DNA of 64,000 bases, taken from NCBI GenBank assembly GCA_950097015.1, contig CATNEN010000032.1, positions 992,001 to 1,056,000 of the forward strand, given 5' to 3'. This DNA comes from Macrostomum hystrix (lineage: Eukaryota; Platyhelminthes; Macrostomidae). This document shows, piece after piece, positions 11,901-22,462 of this stretch (the stretch's first letter is position 1; each line of letters begins with the position of its first letter). The position numbers were made by a program, and so were the translations under genes. The notes beneath the pieces were generated by a model, which had not been told where the DNA came from, did not search any database, and saw only the letters and a list, made by a program, of their open reading frames with translations.

Positions 11901-14900
11901 GACACCTCCTGCAGCCCCAAACCCATTCCAACCCTCCAGACCCCAGTGTTCCTGACACCTGCAGCCCCAACCCCATTCCAACCCTCCAGACCCCAGTGTT
12001 CCTGACACCTCCTGCAGCCCCAACCCCATTCCAACCCTCCAGACCCCAGTGTTCCTGACACCTGCAGCCCCAACCCCATTCCAACCCTCCAGACCCCAGT
12101 GTTCCTGACACCTGCAGCCCCAACCCCATTCCAACCCTCCAGACCCCAGTGTTCCTGACACCTGCAGCCCCAACCCCATTCCAACCCTCCAGACCCCAGT
12201 GTTCCTGACACCTGCAGCCCCAACCCCATTCCAACCCCTCCAGACCCCAGTGTTCCTGACACCTGCAGCCCCAACCCCATTCCAACCCTCCAGTCCCCAG
12301 TGTTCCTGACACCTGCAGCCCCAACCCCATTCCAACCCTCCAGACCCCAGTGTTCCTGACACCTGCAGCCCCAACCCCATTCCAACCCTCCAGACCCCAG
12401 TGTTCCTGACACCTGCAGCCCCAACCCCATTCCAACCCTCCAGACCCCAGTGTTCCTGACACCTGCAGCCCCAACCCCATTCCAACCCTCCAGACCCCAG
12501 TGTTCCTGACACCTGCAGCCCCAACCCCATTCCAACCCTCCAGACCCCAGTGTTCCTGACATCTTTTTTGGCACCCTGCTAAGGCAACCGTACCGCCTAA
12601 CTTTCAAGCAATCGGCTAAAGAAGAAGCTGCGCAAAAGACGCCAAGTGGAGAAGGAGCTGCAGAGTCTGCGGAAGAAGAGCATCGAGTGTCGGATGAACG
12701 ATGCTGCCGCCGCAGCGAGGCCCCACCAGTCGAATGCTGAGCATCCCTTCTTTATAGTAGACTATGCATCGCTAGACAATGTGCAAGAGCTGGATGCCAC
12801 GGTAAGATTCTAAATTTGTGGGAGATAATTCTTAACTTCTTAACTTTGTGTGTTTTACAGAGAAATGGGAATTCTTCAGGTAACTGAGGACTGTGAAGCT
12901 TGGGAATTCCTTAGTAACTGGGAATCCGTTAGTAATGGGATGCCTTAGTAACTGGGGATTCTTTAGTCACTGGAGATGCCTCAGTAACTGGGGAATCCCT
13001 AGTCAATGGGAATTCCTTAGTAGCTGGGGATTCTTTAGTCACTGGAGATGCCTCAGTAACTGGGGAATCCCTAGTCAATGGGAATTCCTTAGTAGCTGGG
13101 GATTCCTTAGTAACTGGGAATTCCTTAGTAACTGGGGAATCCCTAGTAAATGGGAATTACTTAGTAACTGGGAATCTGTTAGTAACTGGGGATACCTTAG
13201 TAACTGGGGATTAACATGAATAATCCTAAAGGGTCTCTATAAACTCTATTTTTCTCTCGGACCAGTCGATGTCGGGAGACTCAGATCGGGCCTCACTGTC
13301 GCAATCGGAGGAGTTCTCGCAGTCCGCTGCTATCGGCATGCAGGGCGGCACCGGAGCCGCGTCCGGCACAGTCGACTCGCATTCAGTGAGTGAAACATTG
13401 GGCGGAACTGTACACAGACTGTGGGCGAAGCTGTATACATACTGTGGGCGAAGCTGTACACAGACTTGGGCGAAGCTGTACACAGACTGTAAACGGATCA
13501 GTACACAGACTGTGAGCGGATCTGTACACAGACTATGGGCGAAGCTGTACACAGACTGTGGGCGAGGCTGTACACAGACTGCGGGCGAGGCTGTAAACAG
13601 ACTGTGGACGAAGCTGTACACAGACTGTGGGCGAAGCTGTACACAGACTGTGGGCGAAGCTGTACACAGACTGTGGGCGAAGCTGTACACAGACTGTGTG
13701 TAGGAAAGTACACACATTTTAGGAAACGTAAGCAGTTTACAAAGCAGTTTACTGGCTGGAAAAGACGATACGGTCTTTCACATGTAAATGGAATAGTAAA
13801 ATTGAACTAGAAAACGGATTGGAAAAATGTTTCACATTTTATGTGTAAGCCAGCTTTGCTGCACGTTTTATTTTAACCTGTCTGTCATCGCTGAAACTTT
13901 CTTTCGAATTCTGTAAAGCACGTTTGGACGAGATCGTAAAATTTCAATAAATATCAAAGAGCAAATTTTCCAAATAGCAACATTTTAAGCCACGCACACC
14001 AGATGGACTTAAGTGTACAGGTTGATGCTGTTCACCTTTTTTATTAGCCCACTTTCTTGCTAGAATCGCTACATTTTCAGCGCATCGGTGCAGCGAAAGG
14101 TCATTTTTGGATTTTATGGAGCTGTTCACAACGAGCTAATATAAATTTCTGCTTTTTAGCGATCAAACTATTGGTTATAGCACTCTAAGCCTGTACTTCC
14201 CTAGCAACAGCAATCACAATAGAATACTGTTCAGTAGTATGATGGGGATCGTAATTTTTAGCCTGATGAATTTTGATGCACCACTTGGAGAAAAACTCTG
14301 ATAACTTCCGCATCATGCAATTTATTTTCAAAATGTTTGTTTCATTAGAAAGCTGAATAACTTCTCTGCATTCTGGTTGAAGCTTGTGGGTTCTACCTGT
14401 TTTTCTAGTGAGCTGTGCTTAAATAAAGTTTACCATCCAGCATGCTACCATCCAGCATGCTACCATCCAGCATGCTACCATCCAGCATGCTACCATCCAG
14501 CATGCTACCATCCAGCATGCCACCATACAGCATGCCACCATACAGCATGCCACCATACAGCATGCCACCATACAGCATGCCACCATACAGCATGCCACCA
14601 TACAGCATGCTACCATCCAGCATGCTACCATCCAGCATGCTACCATCCAGCATGCTACCATCCAGCATGCTACCATCCAGCATGCTACCATCCAGCATGC
14701 TACCAGATCCAGCCTGCCATCATCCAGCATGCTACCAGATCCAGCCTGCCATCATCCAGCATGCTACCATCCAGCCTGCCACCATCCAGCATGCTACCAT
14801 CCAGCATGCTACCATCCAGCATTCCACCATCCAGCATGCTACCATCCAGCCTGCCACTATCCAGCATGCTACCATCCAGCATGCTACCATCCAGCATGCT

Positions 14901-15575
14901 ACCATCCAGCATGCTACCATCCAGCATTCCACCATCCAGCATGCTACCATCCAGCATTCCACCATCCAGCATGCTACCATCCAGCATGCTACCATCCAGC
15001 ATGCTACCATCCAGCATGCTACCATCCAGCATGCTACCATCCAGCATGCTACCATCCAGCATGCTACCATCCAGCCTGCCATCATCCAGCATGCCACCAT
15101 CCAGCATGCTACCATCCAGCATTCCACCATCCAGCATTCCACCATCCAGCATTCTACCATCCAGCATTCCACCATCCAGCATTCCAACATCCAGCATTCC
15201 ACCATCCAGCATTCCAACATCCAGCATTCCACCATCCAGCATTCCAACATCCAGCATTCCACCATCCAGCATTCCAACATCCAGCATTCCACCTCCCATC
15301 GCCCGCAGAGAGCTACACTGGCAAGTCCGGAGTGCACCAGCAGCATCTCAGCTGGCAGTGATGCCTGTACCTCACAGGCGCACCCTCAGCAGCCGCAGCA
15401 GCTGCCGACGCAGCCCTCTGAATCGTCTGACGAGTTTAACAAAATGCCAGCCACAGCCGCAGCAGCCGTCAGCACGGCCGCTGTCGCATTTCGACGTCGA
15501 CCATCTTCAGCTTCGACGCGACCACCGCTGAGAAAGTCATTCTCCTACCAGGCAGGGGTGCCGTTCTCTGTGTTC

Positions 15576-15620
<45 letters not shown>

Positions 15621-15698
15621 CAATCTCAGCAGCCCAACTTTGTCCCCAGTCGACAAAGTCACCAGGTGCACCGCAATAATCTTCTGCTGCACATTCAT

Positions 15699-15730
<32 letters not shown>

Positions 15731-16013
15731 GCATATGCGCCTGCTAGCTGAGGTTGGGGATCTGGAGCGCCACTTTCAGGACAGGCGGGAGCAGAATCGC
15801 CAGCTGCACCAGCTGCGCAGGGCCAGCAGCACCAACGCCAATCGAGCTGCCGCCGCCGCTGCCGCCACGTCCGCCGTTGCCGCTGCAGGTCGAAACAGAT
15901 CGATCGGCGGCGGCGGGCTCTTGACTGGGCGACAGCCTGGCCGCGGGGCGGCCCGCTACATGCGGTCGAATTCGCTGGCTCCCGTCAGCTCCAGCACAAT
16001 GGCCGCCTGGTAG
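5985..16013 (+). CDS. Single-pass membrane protein of unknown function (five exons)
   Basis: Exons 5985-6282, 6815-6914, 12609-12801, 13266-13385 and 15309-16013 join in phase to 471 residues. All junctions are GT-AG, and each exon is supported by the sense of the joined frame. Residues 1-19 look like a signal peptide (MPVQLLAAVLLLTVCPAEA). Residues 20 to about 108 form a small outer domain with two cysteines and one NDT glycosylation site. Residues 111-130 are a membrane span (VVFAACGAIIAAFFMVAAVM), followed at once by a basic stop-transfer stretch (RNRLKKKLRKRR). The remaining 340 residues should be cytoplasmic. They are low in complexity: a serine-rich piece, two polyglutamine runs (near 15580-15618 and 15700-15732), an arginine-rich helix and an alanine run. 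I recognise no family. The layout suggests a type I surface protein with a disordered tail. The start is the first ATG before the signal peptide. The introns are 532, 5694, 464 and 1923 bp and consist mainly of minisatellites. Confidence 0.75.
6313..6463. repeat. 32-bp repeat in intron 1 of the membrane-protein gene
   Basis: Five copies of a unit containing TTATCCACAATGATCCATCA, starting about 30 nt after the splice donor at 6283. A separate two-copy repeat of about 47 bp (TTGCTATTCTGTTGCTAT) lies at 6697-6787, close to the acceptor. Confidence 0.9.
6915..7235. repeat. 24-bp minisatellite that begins at a splice donor
   Basis: The unit is roughly GATGAGTGACGGGGCGAGTG plus ACAG, about 13 copies. 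The array starts at the first base of intron 2 (GTGAGTGACAGGGCGAGTGG), so the donor motif GTGAGT is itself part of the repeat. Later copies mostly carry ATGAGT. Confidence 0.9.
7236..7844. other. Unique part of intron 2
   Basis: Non-repeated intron sequence between two arrays. Short open frames at 7309-7506 and 7555-7773 show no coding character. Confidence 0.5.
7845..9012. repeat. 37-bp minisatellite, about 31 copies
   Basis: The unit contains TATTCCTTCACCCATGGGAT and AGATTAGCAATCCATTC. Copies are contiguous with no spacers. Two main variants (CCCATGGG and CCCCTGGG) and an AGATTAGC/AGGTTAGC variant are interspersed, which points to repeated block duplication. Confidence 0.95.
9013..9716. 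other. Unique part of intron 2
   Basis: AT-rich unique sequence. No gene or RNA was seen. Confidence 0.5.
9717..10445. repeat. 44/46-bp minisatellite
   Basis: About 16 copies containing GCAGTGAGATTATCTGAGAG and GTTAGATATGAGATCAGATG. Length differs by GA (GAGAG or GAGAGAG). A derived copy (TTAGAGG, TTGAGATC) occurs twice, near 9906 and 10266, so blocks of several units have been duplicated. Confidence 0.95.
10446..10852. other. Unique part of intron 2
   Basis: Short unique segment. A frame at 10579-10818 shows no family resemblance. Confidence 0.5.
10853..12560. repeat. 50-bp GC-rich minisatellite, about 34 copies
   Basis: The unit contains CTCCAGACCCCAGTGTTCCT and GACACCTGCAGCCCCAACCC. Some copies carry an extra TCC (ACCTCCTGCAG). 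The array ends about 50 nt before the acceptor at 12608, and each unit carries acceptor-like CTGCAG and TCCAG motifs. Long minus-strand frames across it (up to 544 codons) are repeat artefacts. Confidence 0.95.
12893..13215. repeat. Degenerate minisatellite of about 18 bp in intron 3
   Basis: The core is GGAATTCCTTAGTAACTG with variants (TAGTCAATG, TAGTAGCTG, TAGTCACTGG). A 68-bp block (from about 12952 to 13085) is duplicated. Confidence 0.85.
13398..13705. repeat. 23-bp minisatellite in intron 4
   Basis: About 13 copies of a unit containing CTGTACACAGACTGTGGGCG. It starts within 20 nt of the donor at 13386. The unit is open in all frames, giving several false open frames. Confidence 0.9.
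13706..14435. other. Unique part of intron 4
   Basis: AT-rich unique sequence between two arrays. No gene was seen. Confidence 0.5.
14436..15292. repeat. 15-bp minisatellite, about 57 copies
   Basis: The unit is CATGCTACCATCCAG with variants (CATGCCACCATACAG, CATTCCACCATCCAG, CATTCCAACATCCAG). Variants are clustered: one block of the CATACAG type at 14520-14600, and a 30-bp alternation at the right end. It ends about 15 nt before the acceptor of exon 5 at 15309. Confidence 0.95.
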
Positions 16014-17154
16014 AAACCAGCGGCAAGGGCTGATTGATAGACTGATTGATGGATTGATAGATGAACAGATTTATTTGATTATTGTTTGGTTTGCGATCCA
16101 TCGATAAATAGATAAAATTGATTGCTCTATTGATTAATTGATTAATTGACTGATTGATTGATTGATTGATAATTGGTTACTTGATTGTTTCTTTGATTAG
16201 TTGATTGGTTGATTGGTTGATTGGTTGATTACTTGATTGTTTGTTTGATTGGTTGATGGATTGATTGATTGGTTCTTTAAAGAACAGATCAATCGATTTA
16301 TTACCTGATTTATTGATTGATCGATAATTGGGCAGCTTTTTATCGATGGATTGACAGATAATTTTATATATTGATAGAACATGCAGGTTGTTAATATTTT
16401 TGTCATAGAAAATTATAGAATTTTTGTTGATTGACAAGTGCATCAATGTATTAATCGATAGATCAAGCATTGGTCTTGATTGCTTATCGAATCCTTCGAT
16501 CAACCTGACGCATTGACGGAAAAGTCTATGTAAAGGTTTTTCATAAAATTTTCATTCCAATAATGCCTGGGTCATTGCTGAAAGCTTAAACTCATGCCCA
16601 GTTTCTGCAATGACCTTAATTTAAAGTTTTCTCTCATTCAATAGCCAATGGCAGTAGTATGTGCTGCCTGGTGTTATAAAAATTCAATCATTTAAAACTG
16701 ATAAGTGAACACTTTGCCAAGAAATCGATGTAGAAATTTCAAAACAAAATTTCATTCCAATTTAATTCTATAAAGAATACGAGTGATATGACATAAATAT
16801 ACTCACTGCTCTGGGATTTGAGTTGTTCTTTCTAACTGGCCAATCTGAATTAGCAAATTAATCTCCGGGCAGTCTTCCTGCTGCGCTTTGAGTAGCTGAA
16901 CAATCATGCGAAGGAAATTCGCCTCGACCGCAGCATCGAGGCACCCGGCTGTCTAGGCCTCTAGAAAGACCACAGCTTCATCAACGTTTGAGTGCTTGCT
17001 CTCAGCATGTATCTGTTGTTTTCGGGGGCTGGAGTGGCAGGTGTTGCATTATCTTCTGCTTCTGCCTAGCGCGGGCTTGTCTGGCCACTGCTCAATTGAG
17101 CACACCTGCAGCCCGCTGAGGGTCTCTTTTGGTACTGCCACAGCTGCGGCCGCC
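16014..17154. other. 3' flank and gene-free region
   Basis: 16030-16340 is a degenerate ATTG/GATT-rich simple repeat. The rest is AT-rich and unique. No gene was supported. Confidence 0.55.
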
Positions 17155-18351
17155 CCTGCCTCTCTGTCTCTCTGTCTGTCTGTGCTGGGTATCTGTCAGT
17201 CTGTTCTGGGTGTCTGTCAGTCTGTTCTGGGTGTCTGTCAGTCTGTGCTGGGTGTCTGTCTGTTCTGGGTGTCTGTCAGTCTGTTCTGGGTGTCTGTCTG
17301 TTCTGGGTGTCTGTCAGTCTGTTCTGGGTGTCTGTCTGTTCTGGGTGTCTGTCAGTCTGTTCTGGGTGTCTGTCAGTCTGTTCTGGGTGTCTGTCTGTTC
17401 TGGGTGTCTGTCAGTCTGTTCTGGGTGTCTGTCTGTTCTGGGTGTCTGTCAGTCTGTTCTGGGTGTCTGTCTGTTCTGGGTGTCTGTCAGTCTGTTCTGG
17501 GTGTCTGTCAGTCTGTGCTGGGTGTCTGTCTGTGCTGGGTATCTGTCAGTCTGTTCTGGGTGTCTGTCAGTCTGTTCTGGGTGTCTGTCAGTCTGTGCTG
17601 GGTGTCTGTCTGTTCTGGGTGTCTGTCAGTCTGTTCTGGGTGTCTGTCTGTTCTGGGTGTCTGTCAGTCTGTTCTGGGTGTCTGTCAGTCTGTTCTGGGT
17701 GTCTGTCTGTTCTGGGTGTCTGTCAGTCTGTTCTGGGTGTCTGTCTGTTCTGGGTGTCTGTCAGTCTGTTCTGGGTGTCTGTCAGTCTGTGCTGGGTGTC
17801 TGTCAGTCTGTGCTGGGTGTCTGTCAGTCTGTGCTGGGTGTCTGTCAGTCTGTGCTGGGTGTCTGTCAGTCCGTGCTGGGTGTCTGTCAGTCCGTGCTGG
17901 GTGTCTGTCAGTCCGTGCTGGGTGTCTGTCAGTCTGTGCTGGGTGTCTGTCAGTCTGTGCTGGGTGTCTGTCTGTTCTGGGTGTCTGTCAGTCTGTGCTG
18001 GGTGTCTGTCTGTTCTGGGTGTCTGTCAGTCTGTGCTGGGTGTCTGTCAGTCTGTTCTGGGTGTCTGTCTGTTCTGGGTGTCTGTCTGTTCTGGGTGTCT
18101 GTCTGTTCTGGGTGTCTGTCAGTCTGTGCTGGGTGTCTGTCCATCTGTGCTGGATGTCTGTCTGTCTGTCGGTCTGTCTGACTGTCTGTCTGTCTGTCGG
18201 TCTGTCTGTCTGTCTGTCTGTGTGTGTGTCTGTCTGTCTGTCTGTCGGTCTGTCTGTCTGTCTGTCGGTCTGTCTGTCTGTCTGTGCGTCCGTCTGTCTG
18301 TCGTGTCTGCCTGCCTATCTATCTATCTGTCTGTCTGTCTGTCTGTCTGTG

Positions 18352-18384
<33 letters not shown>

Positions 18385-18403
18385 GTGTCTGCCTGCCTAT
18401 CTA

Positions 18404-18430
<27 letters not shown>
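17155..18430. repeat. CTGT-derived array (17/21-bp units, then CTGT)
   Basis: 17190-18160 is made of CTGGGTGTCTGTCAGTCTGT-type 21-bp units mixed with 17-bp units that lack one CAGT tetramer. 18160-18430 is mainly (CTGT)n with GGTCTG and short CTAT interruptions. The whole array can be explained by expansion from a CTGT tetranucleotide. It encodes only artefactual frames. Confidence 0.95.
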
Positions 18431-18434
<4 letters not shown>

Positions 18435-18984
18435 TTTTTTCGCAGATTTTTAAGCCAGAAAAGTCACCACCGGGCTGCGTGTCACAGTTTCGTGGCCAAA
18501 TCACAGCACTAGGCTACGCCCAGTCAGTTTCGCTAGCCTCAGTCTTGCACCACCTGATGCTGAGTGCACCCAGTAAAGGCCACGGACTGGATGCGCCCGC
18601 ATTGTCCATTCCAATTAGCGGGTATTGCTTAGTATCACAGCCCAGCCACCAACCAGTTTTTAGCCTCTGATTTCAGTTGCTATTCGGCTTCGAACCAATC
18701 GTAGGATAGAGACGCCCATCAGATGTGCCAGGGTGGAAAGGAGCCAGTGATAGTGGATGCATTCTGTTTCTCTGACATAAAAGTCGAACATGCCTTGGTT
18801 TATACATGTACTCGTGCTGCTTTTCAATTTTACACGCGTCTGCAAGTTAGATTCTTAGCTCTACTGTTGTCGCAGCTGTTTAGAGAAAATAAAGATATTA
18901 CCATAGACATGGACTATTCATATTAAGTGCATTGACTCACGTCAATTAGACATAGACATAGGCATTTAGACATAGACAGTAAAT
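18431..18984. other. Upstream region of the M28 peptidase gene
   Basis: Unique sequence. A short repeat of CATAGACA/TTAGACATAGACA lies just before the start codon (18948-18980). The promoter is not identified. Confidence 0.45.
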
Positions 18985-19008
18985 ATGTCTAATGCAACCC
19001 AGGCAGAT

Positions 19009-19043
<35 letters not shown>

Positions 19044-22000
19044 GTTGCGGGCGACCCACCGTCAGGTGTCATATGAGGCCGCGGAGGTGATGGAAGGCGA
19101 CGCTACTCTGGTGACGCAGCCGCGGCAGAGGAACGGCAGCTCGTTCGTCGGCTCCTCGGCCGGAGGCATCGCAGTCGGCGGAGGCGTCTACAGCGTCGCC
19201 GGAGTGGCCCTGTGTGCCTTCGTCCTCGGCTGCCTGCTGAGCTTCGCTGCGACACTTCTGGCTACGCGGGCCACTAGCCACACTGCTCACGGCGGCTGTT
19301 CGGACCGTCAGCTCTGGCCAGACGCTGGCGAGATGGCGGCCAACAGGGCTCGGCTGCGCCAGTTGGCCAGCTCGCAGGCCGAACTGGAAGGTCACGTGAT
19401 CTCGCTGACCAGCCGGCAGTCGCGTGCAGGAGGTCCGGATGCCGTCTTTCACGCGGACTACGTGGCGCGGCAGTGGCGGGAGCAGGGCCTGCCAGTGCTG
19501 AATCGCAGCTACAGTGTGGCGCTGAGCTACCTGAATGTCGGCAGCGGAGTTGACCAGGATGGCATTGGAATTTTCCTCTGCGAAGTCGACGACACAAGGT
19601 CGGACGGGGGAAAGCCATGGGACGGCCCAGCTGAACGATGCGACGAGAGACTTCGGCTCGACCCGCCACTGACGCCCGAGGACGGTGTGACTGGTGCGCT
19701 GCCCTCCATTGTGCCCTACACCGACGCGCTGAATGGCAGCTTCCGCTTGTTGACACAGCAGCAGCTGCTGGAGCTTGTGACCGAATTCTCTGGCAACCCA
19801 GACCAACTGCGACTCCACCTGGCTGACGTTGTTGTCCTCATCGAGGCCGGCTTGGAGGTGGGTTCCAGAATCTCTGGATCATCGAATGAGTCTGAGCCCA
19901 CAAGAGTCTGTGAGAAAGTGATGGAATGTTTTAAACTCAGTTTAGAAAATCACGGGCTGAAACAGATCGATGCCTGGAAGCTATTCGAGCACCTCCTTCA
20001 TCAATACAGCCAGGTGGCGGCAGCGCCTCGTCCTCCGCCCAGGCTCTGAATATCAGCGTGTTGAGCATGGCGGCTGGCCTGCTCAAGAAGCTGTCCCCAG
20101 AGCCCCGTCCCGGCGTGGCAATCTACCCGGACGGCACCGGCGTGCCGGACAGCCTAATCTGGATGAAGTCGACGCTGGCAACAAACATCAAGGGCGACCC
20201 GGCAACACCCATGTATCCTTCCAAGGTAAATTACTCCCTTGAGGATCCACCTTTCATCTTACCTGCATCTCGCGACTTTTCACCGGTCTCTGGTACCCCC
20301 GCAGCCGTACGCCGTCCGAGCCGGCTTTGAGCCGCCGCCGCCCAGCCAACCAACGATTCCAATCTCAGCTGCTGATGCGCGTCGTCTGCGCGAATTCGCC
20401 GAAGTTTCGCCAACGTTGACCGCCGCGGCTGACGAGCCCGGACAGCGCAGTCGGCGGCTCCGCATTCGGTGGCCGATGGAGACCGGCCTACGACAGATTC
20501 GCGACGTCTGCACGGAGATGACGGGCGCCGTCGAGCCGGACCGTGTGGTGCTGCTCGGCGGGCACCGGGACGCTTGGCATTCGGGAGCCCTCGACCCGCA
20601 TAGCGGCCTCAGCTCCCTGCTCGTCATCACCCGCGTCCTCGCCGACCTGCGAAACCGCGGCTGGCGTCCGCGACGCACCCTGCTGGCCTGCACCTGGGAC
20701 GCCGAGGAGTGGAACCTCATCGGCAGCGCCGAATGGCTGGACGAGGAGCTCCGAAGAGCGGACAGACGGCTGGTGGCGTACGTGAATACCGACACCGACA
20801 TCATGGGCAACTGGAAGGTCATGGTGCACGCCTTTCAGCGCTGGCAGGGCTTCCTGGACGAGCTCATTGCGGAGGTCTAATATGATTTCATTTGGATAAT
20901 GGTCATGCAATACCCCTGCAAGATCCAAGACTCGTCTGTAGTCTGTCTATTTTTAGATAATTTTTGGCTAGCTTCGCCATTCCTTTCGAGAACTTTAGCG
21001 ACCTTTCAAAAATTTCAAAAGTGATAATCTAATCTTATAATCTTATGCAGCTTAGCCATAAACGTAAAGCATATGATTTAAAAAAATTCAGAATGGGATT
21101 TCTAATAAATAAAAATGTGATTTCTAATAATTCGGAATGGGATTTCAAAAAATCAAGAATTGGATTTCAAAGAACAAAGAGTGGGATTTCAAAGAACGAG
21201 GAATGGGATTTCAAAAAATTCTGAATTGGATTTCTAAAAATTCAGAATGGGATTTCTAAAAGTTTAGAATGGGATTTCAAAGAATTCAGAATGGGATTTC
21301 TAAAAATACAGAATGGGATTTCAAAGAATTCAGAATGGGATTTCAAAGAATTCAGAATGGAATTTCTAAGAATTCAGAATGGGATTTCAAAGAATTCAGA
21401 ATGGGATTTCTAGTAATTCAGAATGGAATTCATTTGATTAAAAATGGGATTTTCACTTCAAATGAAAATATCTCGTTGAGCTTAGGAAAAGTTTTTCGAT
21501 TATTTAATCCCCTTACCATTGAGCACGGGAAATTTATCGTCGAATTGTGCTAGGTCCATCCCAAATCCAAGCATTTGAGAGTAGGAATACTTTTGTGCTT
21601 TTGAAAGCTAGAAGTCAGAAGTCAGAAAAACTTGTCGAAAATTGGCCTGCAGGTTGCCAATCCAGACCCGCGCGGAGATTCGCGCTATCATTTCTACAAG
21701 GCGCCGGACGCCTACTCGGACTATTACGTATTCTGGCGCACCCTAGGCGTCCCGATTGTGGACCTGTCCTACATCCGGCCGAACGAAACTCGCATGGTGG
21801 TGTACGATCTGTACCACAGCCGCTACGACACCGCCAAGCTCTATCGACTCACCGATCCTGGCGGCCGAGCTCACCTGGCCACCGTGCACAACTATCTGGG
21901 CATTGTGTACACCCTGCTGGACACGCCGCTACTACCCGTGAACCTCACCGCCTACGCCGAGGAAATGGATGCCGCAATGAGCCGGCTGCACGGCCAGGCT

Positions 22001-22462
22001 CGCGTAGCTCTGTGGGCCGTCGGTAGGCGGTCTGGAACTCGCGCCAAACCGCTCGGCTGGCCCGAGCTGGAGGCCGCGATGCGCCGCGAGCTGATCCGGG
22101 CGAAGCGAGCGCTCCGACGGTTCGACGTTGACGTTCTCGGCCCGCTGCGGCGAAGCTGGCTGGAGGCTGGCGTTGCTAACGGCCGAGTCGAAAGAGCCGA
22201 GGACCGGCTGCTGCGGCTGCGCATGGCCAACGACAAGCTGATGGAGGTGCAGCAGGCCTTTGTCTACAGGTCCGTCTACCCCAGCCAGCACATCGCCAAC
22301 CTGCTGGCCGACGAGCCTACCTTCGCCGCCCTATTCTCTGGCGGTCTCGGACGTAGCGAATCCGACGAAGCATTGCGCAGCAGGCAGCTGATGAAACTGA
22401 TTGAGACGTGCGTCCTAAGCCTCGCGTCAGTGGCCAAGATACTGTCTGACAGCTTCGCCTGA
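18985..22462 (+). CDS. Glutamate carboxypeptidase II-like M28 metallopeptidase (NAALADase family)
   Basis: Exons 18985-19857, 20010-20225, 20305-20874 and 21653-22462 are all phase 0 with GT-AG borders and give 822 residues. The family cleaves C-terminal glutamate or similar residues outside the cell from a type II membrane anchor. Seen: a cytoplasmic N terminus with 11 glutamines, a membrane span at about residues 69-93, a divergent protease-associated region, and the M28 peptidase core. The five expected zinc ligands are present in order: GGHRDAW (His), ALDPHSG (Asp), WDAEEW (catalytic and binding Glu), YVNTDTD (Asp), LYHSRYD (His). This sets it apart from transferrin receptors, which lost them, so an active enzyme is likely. 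The C-terminal dimerisation domain ends close to the stop. Between the span and the core the sequence is diverged from the human family, and the substrate cannot be predicted. The first intron boundary was chosen to keep the frame; a second acceptor four bases downstream would shift it. Confidence 0.85.
21095..21450. repeat. 22-bp repeat in intron 3 of the peptidase gene
   Basis: About 15 imperfect units of the type AATTCAGAATGGGATTTCAA, spaced about 22 bp. It lies in the middle of the intron 20875-21652. Confidence 0.85.

Noticed and set aside
10830-12607. Long minus-strand open frames (up to 544 codons) rich in Gly, Leu, Trp and Cys
   Set aside because: They lie in a 50-bp tandem array inside an intron. 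All frames stay open because the unit lacks stops, and the proteins are simply the repeat read in different phases.
13226-13717. Overlapping frames on both strands at a 23-bp array
   Set aside because: Only the first 120 bases (13266-13385) are a supported exon. The rest follows the donor GTGAGT and is intronic repeat.
17000-18512. Cysteine- and serine-rich open frames up to 485 codons
   Set aside because: They are translations of CTGT-derived repeats in three phases, without any unique coding sequence.
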